From Hymenobacter lucidus (GTDB taxonomy: Bacteria > Bacteroidota > Bacteroidia > Cytophagales > Hymenobacteraceae), in NCBI RefSeq assembly GCF_020447265.1, contig NZ_JAJADR010000005.1:1-64000 (forward strand): 64,000 nucleotides of DNA. Direction: 5' to 3'. The position numbers and the translations under genes were made by a program. Below the pieces are notes generated by a model that saw only the letters and a program-made list of their open reading frames with translations, was not told the origin of the DNA and did no database searches. Below, piece by piece: positions 8,403-17,898 of this stretch (position 1 is its first letter; the number at the start of each line of letters is the position of its first letter).

Positions 8403-8840
8403 ATGATTACAACTCTCACCAACTCATTTGATAAACCTTACCTGTCGCTGGAGTGGGACCAGGCCAACGGCTGGATTTACAACCGTTGGCAAGGCATGCT
8501 CTCGACGGAGAATGTCATAAAAGGCTGCGAGCAAGTGTTGGCGCTGATGCAGCAAACCAAGTGCGTGTATCTGCTCAATGACAACCGGGAGGTAACCGGC
8601 TCGTGGAACCAAGCCAACGAGTGGATAGCTCAGGAATGGATGCCTCGCGCGCTGGCCTTGGACCTGCGCCGCTTTGCCCACGTGCTGGCCCCGGGCGTTT
8701 TCGGTCAAACGTCGGCTGAGCAGATGCTGGAGCAGGTCAAAAACCGGTTTCAGATGGTGCTGTTTCACGATTTCACCGAAGCACAACGCTGGCTGCGTGA
8801 GGAGCAGCGGGCCAATTCCCCCAATAACCTATCCTCATAG
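8403..8840 (+). CDS. STAS-like small protein, array member 5
   Basis: 145 residues. Consensus blocks: WIYNRWQGMLSTENVIKGC, YLLNDNREVTGSWNQANEW, ALDLRRFAHVLAPG, and the carboxy helix FTEAQRWLREEQ. The tail after that helix is a short polar extension absent from the others. The remnant of a further paralogue begins three bases after its stop codon. Confidence 0.8.
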   Translation: MITTLTNSFDKPYLSLEWDQANGWIYNRWQGMLSTENVIKGCEQVLALMQQTKCVYLLNDNREVTGSWNQANEWIAQEWMPRALALDLRRFAHVLAPGVFGQTSAEQMLEQVKNRFQMVLFHDFTEAQRWLREEQRANSPNNLSS

Positions 8841-8842
8841 GC

Positions 8843-9021
8843 CTGCTGGCTCCTGGAAGCCGCCTGTATTTTGAAAACGCCGTGGGGCGCGTGCTCGAAC
8901 ACCCGATGGCTATGCCCTGATTCAGTATCATAGCGGTCCGCAGGAAATGACTCTGCTGCAAGCCTTTCTGACCCACACCGGCCAGCTGCTGCTGCAGCTT
9001 GAGCGGCGTAACGCCGCCTGA
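8843..9021 (+). pseudogene. Frameshifted remnant of a sixth STAS-like paralogue
   Basis: Translating from 8843 gives RLYFENAVGRVLEHP, then the match continues one base out of frame from 8905 with DGYALIQYHSGPQEM and LLQAFLTHTGQLLLQ, ending at a stop at 9019-9021. This is the amino-terminal half of array member 1 (YYQNAIGRLYEHPDGYVVVDY). One base lost near 8905 and the missing second half mark it as a pseudogene. Confidence 0.75.
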
Positions 9022-9055
9022 TTCGGCAGCTGCCGACTGCACGCCGCTCATTTCC

Positions 9056-9103
9056 GACGGGGACGCCAACTTCACTATTGGCTCTTTGCTCACCTTGCTC
9101 CAG
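9056..9103 (+). pseudogene. Duplicated tail of the Ppx-like gene
   Basis: The 48 bases encode DGDANFTIGSLLTLLQ, matching the last residues of the gene ending at 4922 (DWDANFTIGYLLTLPQ). The stop codon is lost (CAG TCA instead of CAG TAA). The terminator downstream is also duplicated, so tail and terminator were copied together. Confidence 0.75.
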
Positions 9104-9124
9104 TCAAGGGCGGGTTGGTTTAAG

Positions 9125-9156
9125 GAAAAAGGCGGGGCGCAGGCTCCGCCTTTTTT
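9125..9156 (+). terminator. Rho-independent terminator, copy of the one at 4944-4976
   Basis: The hairpin GGCGGGGCGCAGGCTCCGCC is identical to that at 4951-4970, between an A-run and a T-run. It can end transcription from the STAS-like array. Confidence 0.85.
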
Positions 9157-9241
9157 GCATCAGGACAGGCTTACGCATCATTTATCAGCTCACGGTCTGT
9201 ATCGTCAGAGCCCTGCAGGAGGTCACCACGGGGCTCTGCCC

Positions 9242-9982
9242 CTACGGCGACTTAGGGTCAATAAAGCCGCGGAAGGCTTTGCGGTAGGATTCGCTCACGG
9301 GCAGAAACCGGCTGCCAATCTGCACCTTGTCTTTGAACACGGCGTCGATGCCTTCTAGACTCACAATGTAGGAGTGGTGAATACGGACGAAGTGCGTGGC
9401 CGGCAGCTGCTGCTCCAGCGTCTTGAGGCGCTGCAAGCTCACGATGCGCTGCTGCCGGGTATGGATGGCCACGTAGTCTTTCAGGCCCTCCACAAAGAGG
9501 ATGTCAGCCTGTCGTATCTTGACCAGGCGGGTGCCATCCTTCACGAACAGAAACGGCGACGGTTCAGTCGGAGCGGGCCCAGCGGCGGGCGGCGCAGCCA
9601 CAAGAGCCGGAACCGGGGCGGCGCCAGGCAGCCGCCGAGCCTGGGCCTTGTGCACGGCCCGCAGAAACCGTTCCAGCGTGATGGGCTTGAGCAAGTAGTC
9701 GACCACGTCGAGGTCGTAGCTTTCCAGGGCGTACTCGGAGTAGGCCGTGGTCAGAATCACCAGGGGCTGGCGCGGCAGAACCTTAAGCAACGCCAGACCG
9801 GTCAGTTCGGGCATCTGCACATCGAGCAGCAGCAGGTCGATGGGGTGGCTGCTGAGCTCCTGCAAGGCGGCCAGGGGACTGGCGCAGGCGGCGTGCAGCG
9901 TCAGAAACGGTACTTTCTCCACGTAGTCGGCCAGCAGCCTGCGGGCCATCGGCTCATCGTCCACAATCAGGCAGCGCAGCAT
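9242..9982 (-). CDS. LytTR-type response regulator
   Basis: 246 residues. Receiver domain at about 1-118: acidic pocket DDE (8-10), phospho-acceptor Asp in LLLLDVQMPELTG (near 54), conserved Thr in VILTTAYSEYALES and Lys in YLLKPIT. An Ala/Pro-rich linker leads to a LytTR DNA-binding domain (about 145-240) with the FVRIHHSYIVSL signature. Its start overlaps the stop of the kinase gene by the TGATG arrangement, so the two are translationally coupled and form a two-component system. The target is unknown. Confidence 0.93.
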   Translation of the reverse strand: MLRCLIVDDEPMARRLLADYVEKVPFLTLHAACASPLAALQELSSHPIDLLLLDVQMPELTGLALLKVLPRQPLVILTTAYSEYALESYDLDVVDYLLKPITLERFLRAVHKAQARRLPGAAPVPALVAAPPAAGPAPTEPSPFLFVKDGTRLVKIRQADILFVEGLKDYVAIHTRQQRIVSLQRLKTLEQQLPATHFVRIHHSYIVSLEGIDAVFKDKVQIGSRFLPVSESYRKAFRGFIDPKSP

Positions 9983-11004
9983 CAGGTCAGAGTTAAGGTA
10001 AGGTGGACGCAGTATTCACTGGGGCTGTCGTCTACTAGCAGCGCGTGGCGGCCGGGGTAGTGCAGGGCCAGGCGCCGGTGCAAGTTTTGCAGGCCCGTAC
10101 CCACGGTGGCCGGCCCCGGGGCGGGGTGCGGCGGCTGACCGTTGGCCACGGTGCACACGCACTCTGCGCCTTGCAGCCGGATGAGCACCGTAACCCAGGC
10201 CGTAGGGTCGGTGGTGCTTACGCCGTGCTTGAAGGCATTTTCCAGGAAGGTAATCAGCAGCAGCGGGGCAATACGCATGCCCTCGACTTGGCCATCCACC
10301 ACGAATTGCACCGGAATCGGAGCGTTGAGGCGCAGCTTTTCCAGGCTGATGTAGTTCTGCATGTACTCTATTTCCTGGCTCAGAGCCACGGTAGCATGGT
10401 TCGACTCGTAAATCATGTAGCGCATCATCTGGGCCAGTTTGGCCACCACCTCCGGCGTGTTCGGCGACTGGGTGTAGGCCAGGTAGTAGAGGTTGTTGAG
10501 CGTGTTGAAGAGAAAGTGCGGGTTAATCTGAGCTTTGAGCAGCTTGAGTTCGGCCGTCAATTGCTCGTTTTCCAGGGCTTTGGTGCGGGCATCGAGGGCA
10601 AACCAGCCCACCACAAAGTGCAGCATGCTCAGGAAGGCCACGATAAACAAGGTGCCCACCACCACCGACAGCACGAAGGCCCCCGACTCCATGTAGCTCT
10701 GCTGCATCTGGCCCACCGCCAGCTGCCGCTGCACCAGCACCCGCAGCGCTACCACCAGGGCAAAGGGGGCGGCCAGCTCCAGCAGGTAGCGCCCGAGCTG
10801 CTGCCGCCGCAGTCCCCGGGGCAGCAGATAGAAGAAGTTGAGGTAACCGATGAGCAAGTTGCTGACCAGCGGCACCAGCGAGTTGGCCAACGCCAGCCGC
10901 CAGCCCGCTTCCCGGCTGATCTGATAAAAGTAAAACGAAAAGTAAACGCCCCAGAACGAGAGGTGCAGCAGCAGCACCCGGTGGCGGCGAAGAAGCCCGA
11001 GCAT
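9982..11004 (-). CDS. LytS-type sensor histidine kinase
   Basis: About 340 residues from the ATG at 11004, which places the first membrane helix right after the start; the open frame extends back to 11151 through sequence with no membrane or domain character. About four transmembrane helices occupy residues 8-155. The His_kinase domain has the phospho-acceptor in AQINPHFLFNTLNNLYYLA, followed by an HATPase region with LLLITFLENAFKHG and a short G-box TVGTGLQNLHRRL. Partner of the overlapping LytTR regulator. Confidence 0.92.
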   Translation of the reverse strand: MLGLLRRHRVLLLHLSFWGVYFSFYFYQISREAGWRLALANSLVPLVSNLLIGYLNFFYLLPRGLRRQQLGRYLLELAAPFALVVALRVLVQRQLAVGQMQQSYMESGAFVLSVVVGTLFIVAFLSMLHFVVGWFALDARTKALENEQLTAELKLLKAQINPHFLFNTLNNLYYLAYTQSPNTPEVVAKLAQMMRYMIYESNHATVALSQEIEYMQNYISLEKLRLNAPIPVQFVVDGQVEGMRIAPLLLITFLENAFKHGVSTTDPTAWVTVLIRLQGAECVCTVANGQPPHPAPGPATVGTGLQNLHRRLALHYPGRHALLVDDSPSEYCVHLTLTLT

Positions 11005-11262
11005 GGCAGTAGTGGCAGATGGGCCCCCAAGATACCCGCCGCGTAGCGGGCAAGCTGCACGCCCCGCCGGATTTTCGACCGTTGCGGCCTTTCCCTCGAC
11101 CCTTTGCCCAGAAATAGCCATCCAGTCCGGGGCCGGCCAATGGTTGAGCAAAGCCCGGTAAGGGTCGAATAAGCCGCCCTAACGGTCGAGTAGCGTGGGG
11201 CAAGCCGCCGGCGCCGGGCGTATTTGGCGGCAGTCTTTTTTCCTCACCTTACTCTGCACGCT

Positions 11263-12006
11263 ATGAAACTTCCCGGCTTACTGCTGGCCCTGGGCCTGAC
11301 GGGTACCGCACGCGCCCAATCACCCTCTGCGCCTACCGACACGCTGCTGCTCACCCCAAGCCACAGCGTCGACGGGCAACTGATCCGGCCCTTCGCGGCC
11401 CGCTACACGATGCTGATGCGCCACCAGGGCCAGGAAAAGCCGGTCGGCAGCGTGGCTACTTCGTATGAATACCTCTCCCGGTCGGGGCAGGAAATAGGGC
11501 TCAAACGGTCCGTCATTACCTTTCCCAGCGGCGCTATCATCGACAGCGGCACCGTGGACCGCCGCACCCTCTACCCTCGCGCGCACCGCTCCCACCAGCC
11601 CAACGGCCGCACGCTGGCTCTGGACTTTGCCGGCTCCCACGTCACGGGCTTCAACCAGGTGGGTGCCCAGCGCACCGCCGTCGACCTGACCACCTCGGCC
11701 GCCCTGTTCGATTCCTTTTCGGCCGACTTGGTGGTGCTGGCGCTGCCGCTGCGGGCCGGGCAAGCCTTTAAGTTTGCGCAGTACGTGTACGAGAAGGGCG
11801 GCCCGGAATGGGTGCGGGGCCGCATCGTGGGCGCCCAGCCCCTGCCCGCCCCCGACGGCAAGACCAGCCGGCCGGCCTGGGTGGTCCAAACTTTCGGCGC
11901 TGACAAAAGCACCGTCACCTACTGGCTTGACCCTTCGACCCGTCAGCTGCTCCAGATTGAGTTCGTGCGGACCGGCCGGGAGCTGATTATGCGGCAGGCG
12001 GAGTGA
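11263..12006 (+). CDS. Secreted protein, DUF3108-like
   Basis: 247 residues from the ATG at 11263 (the frame is open to 11224 but the signal peptide starts at 11263). A cleavable signal peptide covers about residues 1-19 (ending ARAQ). The rest is predicted mostly beta strand, ending in WVVQTF...TVTYWLDPSTRQLLQIEF, a pattern seen in DUF3108-type periplasmic proteins. Role unknown. Divergent from the two-component system, so it could be one of its targets, and followed by its own terminator. Confidence 0.75.
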   Translation: MKLPGLLLALGLTGTARAQSPSAPTDTLLLTPSHSVDGQLIRPFAARYTMLMRHQGQEKPVGSVATSYEYLSRSGQEIGLKRSVITFPSGAIIDSGTVDRRTLYPRAHRSHQPNGRTLALDFAGSHVTGFNQVGAQRTAVDLTTSAALFDSFSADLVVLALPLRAGQAFKFAQYVYEKGGPEWVRGRIVGAQPLPAPDGKTSRPAWVVQTFGADKSTVTYWLDPSTRQLLQIEFVRTGRELIMRQAE

Positions 12007-12012
12007 GCTGTC

Positions 12013-12051
12013 AAGCAAAACGGGCGGGGCTAGGCTTCGCCTGTTTTGCTT
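12013..12051 (+). terminator. Terminator hairpin
   Basis: An imperfect stem, AAGCAAAAC at the left arm and GTTTTGCTT at the right, encloses a GC-rich core just after the stop of the DUF3108-like gene. Confidence 0.65.
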
Positions 12052-12163
12052 AAGGCTGTAAACGGATTTAATACCCAACATTGCTTTTTATATAGTTACT
12101 ACCTCAACCGTATATCCTCCTTTTTCTATACCTTCCCGCGTCCATTTTCTTCCCCCTATCCTT

Positions 12164-15100
12164 ATGCTTACCCGCCGCTTATCTCGCCTGCCTTTGCTGG
12201 TGTTGCTGTTATTGCTATGCGCCTGCTCCAAGTCGGGCTCCGATGGTGCCAGCCCCGACGGCGAGGAAATTAGCCCCTATCAGAACATCGTCTTCACCTT
12301 CGACGAACCCGTGGGCGAAGGCCGCGTGAGCCGCTGGGATACGCTGCAGTACGTGGAGTTTGAGCCAGCCGTGCGCGGCAAGTTCAAGTGGACCAGTGAC
12401 CGGGAGCTGACCTTCTCCCCTTCCGAGCCGTTTCGGCCTGCTACGTCGTTTCAGGCCCAGTGGCGGTCGGTGGCTTTGGAAGCCCTGAAGCTCAAGAAGG
12501 AGCCCGCCCTGAGCAAAACCAAGTTTCACACCCCCGGTCTGCAGATGCACGAGCCCCAGCTGTTCTGGAGCCAGAGCCGACGCGTGGCGGGCACAGCCGA
12601 GATGCGCGCCAACCTGCTCTTCAATTACGCCGTGAAGCCGGGCGATATTCAGCCCCTGCTCAAAGTGACGCAGGACGGCAAACCAATAGCCTTCGAAGTG
12701 GTATCGGCTGAGGCCGATAGCATCGTGGGCGTGGCCCTCACCCAGGACGTGCGCCCCGGCTCCCCCGTGACGCTGGAGCTGGCGCCCGGCCTGCGTGCCG
12801 TGGGCTCCGATAAAGCTACCAGCCAGCCCCTGACGGCCCAGGTAGCCGTGCCCGACCAGCAAACCCTGCTCGTGCGCGAAGTGGTAGCTTCCATCGTGGA
12901 AGGCGACCCGGTTATTACAGTACTGACCAACCAACCTGTATCGGCCACCGAAATTCCAGCCCTGCTGACCATTGAGCCGGCCGGGGATTACTCAGTGGAG
13001 GCCCTGGAAAGCGGCTTCGTGCTCAAGGGCGGCTTCGATGTTGACAAGACTTACCAGATCAGCCTGCGCAGCGGCCTGCGCGGCACGCTGGGCGGGCAGT
13101 TGGCCGAGCCCTTCACCCAAACAGCTTCGTTTGTGGATGAGCGGCCCAGCCTGAGCTTCGCCAACGGCGACAAGGCCATGTACCTCGACGCGCTGGGCAC
13201 CCGCAACCTGGGCGTGCGCATCGCCGAAATCGAGAAGGTGCAGGTGACCATTGCCAAAGTCTACGCCAACAACATTCAGCAGCTGCTGCGCGGCGGCCAG
13301 CAGTACGGCTACGATTACGACGAGGACGGCGGCGAAGAGGAAGGTGACGGGGGCGAGTACGAAAACAAGTCGTACAACTACTACGACGTGGAGCAACTGG
13401 GCAACGTGCTGACCGAGCGCACCTACACCGTGGCCGGTATGCCCAAGGAAAATGGCATGCGCCTGCTCAATCTAAGTTTCAAAGACCTGGAGTTCACCGG
13501 GCCCATGAAGGGGCTCTACGTGATAAAAGTGCAGGACACCGAGCGGCAGTGGCTGCAGGTCAGCAAGCTGGTATCGGTGTCGGATATCGGCCTGATTGTG
13601 AAGCAGGGCAAGGCCGGCCGCACGCTGGTATTCGCCAACTCCATTCGCAGTGCCTCCCCTCTCGGTGGGGTAAACGTGCGCTTCGTCAGCTCCAATAACC
13701 AGGTTATCAGCAGCGCTACGACCAACGGCGCGGGCGTGGCAGTCTTCGACAGCACCGCCGCTACCAGCCGCTTCCGCCTGACGATGGTGACGGCCCAGCG
13801 CGAGTCAGACTTCACCTTTCTGAACTTGCCCACGAGCCGGGTTGAAACCTCGCGCTTCGATGTGGGCGGCCTGCAAAGCAATGCCGCCCGCTACCAGGCT
13901 TTCCTCTACGGCGACCGGGACCTGTACCGCCCGGGCGACACGATTCAAACCAACACCGTGGTGCGCACCGAGGGCTGGCAGGCCCCGCCGGCCGGGTTGC
14001 CGGTGAAAATCCGACTGCTGCTGCCCACCGGCAAAGAATACGCCAGCCTGCGCAAGAAGCTTTCGGCCGACGGCGCATTTGAGTCGCGCTTTATTCTGCC
14101 GCCCGCCGTCATGACCGGCCTCTACACCTTGGAAGTGCTGACCGGCAACGACGTGCTGCTGGCCTCACGCACCGTGTCGGTGGAGGAATTCATTCCCGAC
14201 CGCCTCAAGATAACGGTGAAAGCTGCCCCGGCCGTGGTGAAGCCTGGCGAGGCAGTCACGGCCAGCATTACGGCTCTGAACCTGTTTGGCCCACCCGCCG
14301 CCGACCGGAAGTTCGAGGTGGAATTTTCGCTCAAAGCCAAAACTTTCAGCCCCAAGAATTACCCCAACTACTCGTTCAGCATCAGCTCGGGCGAAAACAA
14401 GCGCCGCAACTACTACGAGGAAGAAAACACGTCCATTTCCGACCGTTTCGAGAAAACCACCCGCGAAGGCACCACCGACGCGGCCGGCAAAGGCACGGCC
14501 ACCTACGACGTGCCCGACTACACCGACCTGGGCACCCTTGAAGGCGCGGCCTTCGCCACGGTGTTCGACGAAAGCGGCCGGCCCGTAAACCGCCTGGCGA
14601 CCTTTGAGGTGCAAACCCAGCCGGTAATGTTCGGGGTGCAGGATATTCCCGAGCTAGTGAACACGCGACAGGTGCTGCCGCTGCGCTTCGTGGCCCTCAC
14701 GCCCAAAGGTCAGCCCGCCAGCGCCACTGCCGAAATTAAAGTGGTGCGCCTGCTGTGGGAAACCGTGATTGAGCGCCAGGGGGGCCGCTACACCTACACT
14801 TCCCAGAAGCGCGAGCAGGCCATCCTGACCCAGAACCGCACCATTGGCACCGAAACCAGCCTCGACTTCACCCCGGCTTCGTCGGGGGAGTACGAGGTGC
14901 GCGTGGCCCGGCCGGGCGCGGCTACCTACGTGGCCAGCCGCTTCTACGCCTACGGCTACGGCGATACGCAGAGCAATTCCTTCGAGGTGAACAACGAGGG
15001 CGAAGTCACGATTGAGGCCGACAAGGAGAAGTACCAGCCCGGCGAAACGGCCAAGCTGCTGCTCAAAACGCCCTTCCCCGGCCGCGTGCTGGTTACGGTG

Positions 15101-17674
15101 GAGCGCGACAAGGTGCTCGACCATTTCTACGTGACGACCGACGAGAAGTCGGCGCGGGTAAGCATCCCGATTCGGGCGGGCCACGTGCCCAACATCTACG
15201 TGACGGCCACCGCCATCCGCGAAATTACCGACAACCGCCTGCCGCTCACCGTGGCCCGGGGCTTCATGCCGCTGACGGTGGAAAAGCCCGGTACCAAGCT
15301 GCCCGTGGCCCTGAAAGTAGCCGCCCAGAGCCGCTCCCAGACCTGGCAGACCATCGAGGCCAGCACCGCGCCGGGCGCTTCGGTCACTTTCGCGGTGGTC
15401 GATGAGGGCATTCTGCAGATGAAGGACTACCGCACGCCAGACCCCTACGGCTACTTCTACCAGAAGCGCGCCCTGGAAGTGCAGGCCTACGACGTGTACC
15501 CCTTCCTGCTGCCCGAACTGGGCACCAGCAGCGTGGGCGGCGACGGGGCCGACCTCTCGCGCCGCACCACGCCCGTGCCCTCGCGCCGGGTGCAGCTGCT
15601 GGCCAAGTGGAGCGGCGTGCTGCGGGCCGATGCCAATGGCAAAGTGCGCTACAAAGTGCGCATCCCGCAGTTTAGCGGGGCCGTGCGCGTGATGGCCGTG
15701 GCTTACAAGGGCGACGCTTTCGGCTCGGCCGAGCAAACCATGCGCATCGCCGACCCGGTGGTTATCAGCACCAGCCTCCCCCGCTTCCTCAGCCCCGGCG
15801 ACACGATTGACGTGCCCGTAACGCTGACGAATACGACGGGGAAGGAAACAGTAGTTATGGTAAAGAAAACGCTGACAGGGCCTCTTAAATCTGCTGAGCC
15901 ATTGATGCAAGATGGATCTTCTGGCTACAAAGCGGAGCCAGTATCATATGGTGTTAAGATTCCAGCAAATACAGAACGTCGGATTGTTTTTCATGTGAAA
16001 GCCCAGCCTTCTATTGGCAACGGCAGCATTACAATTACAGCCACTAGTTCAGCCAGCAAAGAAACCTTCACCGAAACAATCGAAATACCCGTGCGGCCGG
16101 CTTCGCCGCTGCAAAAGGTAACCGGCTCAGGTGTGGTGAAAGGCGGCAGCGCACAGGCGTTGAACCTGAAGACCGACTTCATCCCGGCCACGCTGCGCAG
16201 CCAGCTGGTGGTGAGCCGCTCGCCGATGACGGAGTTTGCCAAGGATCTGCGCTACCTGTTGCAGTACCCCTACGGCTGTCTGGAGCAAACCGTGTCGGCG
16301 GCTTTCCCGCAGCTCTACTACGGTGATTTGACCGCCACGTTGGGCCAGAAAACCGGCAAGCAAGCCAAGGGCACGCGCTTCAACCCCAACTACAACGTGC
16401 AGGAAGCCATCCGCAAAATTGAGTCCCAGCAGCTTTACAACGGCAGCCTGAGCTACTGGCCCGGCGGCGACTACGACAACTGGTGGGCCACCACCTACGC
16501 CGCCCACTTCCTGCTGGAAGCACAGCGTGCCGGCTTCGAGGTAAACAAGAGTACGCTCGACAAGACCCTGCAATACCTGCAGGCTCGCACCCGCAAGCGC
16601 GAAACCGAGGAGTACGACTACTTCGACGTGAGCAGTATTGCCCGCCGCAAGGTCATTGCCAAAAAGGAAATTGCTTACTCGGTGTACGTGCTGGCCCTGG
16701 CCGGCCGCCAGGATGCCGTGGCCCTGAACTACTACAAAGCCAACCGCCAGCTGCTGGCCCAAGATTCGCGCTTCCTGCTGGCCGCCGCCCAGGCCGTGGG
16801 CGGCAACCAAGCCGGCTTCCGCGACCTGCTGCCCACTACCTTCAGTGAAACCGCCGCCCACCGTGCCTTCGACGGCTCGTTCTACTCCCCCATCCGCGAC
16901 CAGGCTCTGGAGCTGAGCGCCCTACTAGAAGCCGACCCCGGCAATGCCCTCGTGCCCAAGCTCACCCGCCAGCTCAGCCGGCAGGTGAAGTCGGCACGCT
17001 GGCTGAACACCCAGGAGCGCGCCTTCTCACTGCTGGCCCTGGGCAAAGTAGCCCGCCAGAATGCCGGCAGCACCGTAACGGCCACGCTGCTGGCCGATGC
17101 CCAGGAAATCGGCAAGTTCTCAGGCAAAGACCTGACGGTAAACAACGTGGCCAACCGCAAAGTAGCGCTACGCACCACCGGCACCGGCAGCCTCTACTAC
17201 TTCTGGGAAACCGAGGGCGTGTCGCCGCTGAATACGGTGCGGCAGGAAGACAGCTTCCTGAAAGTGCGCCGCGAATTCCTCGACCGTAACGGTAACCCCG
17301 TAGGCTCGCCCAACTTCCGGCAAAACGACCTAGTGGTGGTCCGCATCACGATTCAGGCGGCCGATGCGGCCGGCTCCGTGCCCAACGTAGCCATTACTGA
17401 TTTGCTGCCCGCCGGCCTGGAAATTGAGAATCCGCGCATCGGGGCCGTGCGCGACATCGACTGGGCCAAGGACGCCGCCACCCCCGACTACCTGGACATG
17501 CGCGACGACCGGATCAACCTGTTTACCACCGTCACCACCGCGCCTAAGTCGTTCTACTACGTGGCCCGGGCCGTATCGAAGGGCACGTTCCGGCTGGGAC
17601 CGGTGAGTGCCGACGCCATGTACAACGCCGAGTACCACAGCTACAACGGGGCCGGCGTGGTGCGGGTGCGGTAA
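12164..17674 (+). CDS. Bacterial alpha-2-macroglobulin lipoprotein with thioester
   Basis: 1836 residues, close to the usual length of large bacterial alpha-2-macroglobulins. The amino terminus is a lipoprotein signal (LLLLLLCAC, lipidated Cys near 20). The order is macroglobulin-like beta domains, an A2M_N/MG2 region (about 470-560), a bait-type region, the A2M domain around 1080-1230, and the thioester motif YGCLEQT with Cys at 1372, followed by the alpha-helical thioester domain. It should trap external proteases in the periplasm. In many bacteria the gene sits beside penicillin-binding protein 1C; here pbpC lies 6 kb downstream. Codons at 15841-16080 are unusually AT-rich (44% GC by count against about 65% nearby) although the frame is intact. 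Confidence 0.93.
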   Translation: MLTRRLSRLPLLVLLLLLCACSKSGSDGASPDGEEISPYQNIVFTFDEPVGEGRVSRWDTLQYVEFEPAVRGKFKWTSDRELTFSPSEPFRPATSFQAQWRSVALEALKLKKEPALSKTKFHTPGLQMHEPQLFWSQSRRVAGTAEMRANLLFNYAVKPGDIQPLLKVTQDGKPIAFEVVSAEADSIVGVALTQDVRPGSPVTLELAPGLRAVGSDKATSQPLTAQVAVPDQQTLLVREVVASIVEGDPVITVLTNQPVSATEIPALLTIEPAGDYSVEALESGFVLKGGFDVDKTYQISLRSGLRGTLGGQLAEPFTQTASFVDERPSLSFANGDKAMYLDALGTRNLGVRIAEIEKVQVTIAKVYANNIQQLLRGGQQYGYDYDEDGGEEEGDGGEYENKSYNYYDVEQLGNVLTERTYTVAGMPKENGMRLLNLSFKDLEFTGPMKGLYVIKVQDTERQWLQVSKLVSVSDIGLIVKQGKAGRTLVFANSIRSASPLGGVNVRFVSSNNQVISSATTNGAGVAVFDSTAATSRFRLTMVTAQRESDFTFLNLPTSRVETSRFDVGGLQSNAARYQAFLYGDRDLYRPGDTIQTNTVVRTEGWQAPPAGLPVKIRLLLPTGKEYASLRKKLSADGAFESRFILPPAVMTGLYTLEVLTGNDVLLASRTVSVEEFIPDRLKITVKAAPAVVKPGEAVTASITALNLFGPPAADRKFEVEFSLKAKTFSPKNYPNYSFSISSGENKRRNYYEEENTSISDRFEKTTREGTTDAAGKGTATYDVPDYTDLGTLEGAAFATVFDESGRPVNRLATFEVQTQPVMFGVQDIPELVNTRQVLPLRFVALTPKGQPASATAEIKVVRLLWETVIERQGGRYTYTSQKREQAILTQNRTIGTETSLDFTPASSGEYEVRVARPGAATYVASRFYAYGYGDTQSNSFEVNNEGEVTIEADKEKYQPGETAKLLLKTPFPGRVLVTVERDKVLDHFYVTTDEKSARVSIPIRAGHVPNIYVTATAIREITDNRLPLTVARGFMPLTVEKPGTKLPVALKVAAQSRSQTWQTIEASTAPGASVTFAVVDEGILQMKDYRTPDPYGYFYQKRALEVQAYDVYPFLLPELGTSSVGGDGADLSRRTTPVPSRRVQLLAKWSGVLRADANGKVRYKVRIPQFSGAVRVMAVAYKGDAFGSAEQTMRIADPVVISTSLPRFLSPGDTIDVPVTLTNTTGKETVVMVKKTLTGPLKSAEPLMQDGSSGYKAEPVSYGVKIPANTERRIVFHVKAQPSIGNGSITITATSSASKETFTETIEIPVRPASPLQKVTGSGVVKGGSAQALNLKTDFIPATLRSQLVVSRSPMTEFAKDLRYLLQYPYGCLEQTVSAAFPQLYYGDLTATLGQKTGKQAKGTRFNPNYNVQEAIRKIESQQLYNGSLSYWPGGDYDNWWATTYAAHFLLEAQRAGFEVNKSTLDKTLQYLQARTRKRETEEYDYFDVSSIARRKVIAKKEIAYSVYVLALAGRQDAVALNYYKANRQLLAQDSRFLLAAAQAVGGNQAGFRDLLPTTFSETAAHRAFDGSFYSPIRDQALELSALLEADPGNALVPKLTRQLSRQVKSARWLNTQERAFSLLALGKVARQNAGSTVTATLLADAQEIGKFSGKDLTVNNVANRKVALRTTGTGSLYYFWETEGVSPLNTVRQEDSFLKVRREFLDRNGNPVGSPNFRQNDLVVVRITIQAADAAGSVPNVAITDLLPAGLEIENPRIGAVRDIDWAKDAATPDYLDMRDDRINLFTTVTTAPKSFYYVARAVSKGTFRLGPVSADAMYNAEYHSYNGAGVVRVR

Positions 17675-17772
17675 AGCACTCCGGTCGGAGGGTAAACGAG
17701 GTATCCGGCAGGCAATGGCAATTATACGCTATTACCTGCCGGATACCTCGTTTACCCTCCGACCGGAGTGCT
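17675..17772. repeat. Perfect 38-bp inverted repeat after the macroglobulin gene
   Basis: Arms 17675-17712 and 17735-17772 are exact reverse complements around a 22-base loop that itself pairs in part. It begins on the base after the stop codon. No T-run follows, so it is either a strong RNA hairpin that protects or ends the message, or a dispersed palindromic element. Confidence 0.85.
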
Positions 17773-17898
17773 CAATTATAGCCCCGAAGAACGTCTGGTA
17801 GCACAGCTCCGCAATCGAAGCGCCGCCGTTAATGACAGATTACTCGACTTTGGTAACTCCTCATTTGCCAACCCTTTACTGCTTTTGCTGCTTGTACT

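Noticed and set aside
14654-15910. 418-codon minus-strand frame inside the macroglobulin gene
   Set aside because: No domain character; the plus-strand frame is a clear family member over its full length.
17772-17898. Short plus-strand peptide pattern PEERLVAQLRNRSAAVNDRLLDFGN before the small membrane gene
   Set aside because: It has no clear start after the inverted repeat, and it overlaps the beginning of the better-supported gene at 17899 in another frame. A gene remnant is possible but not supported.
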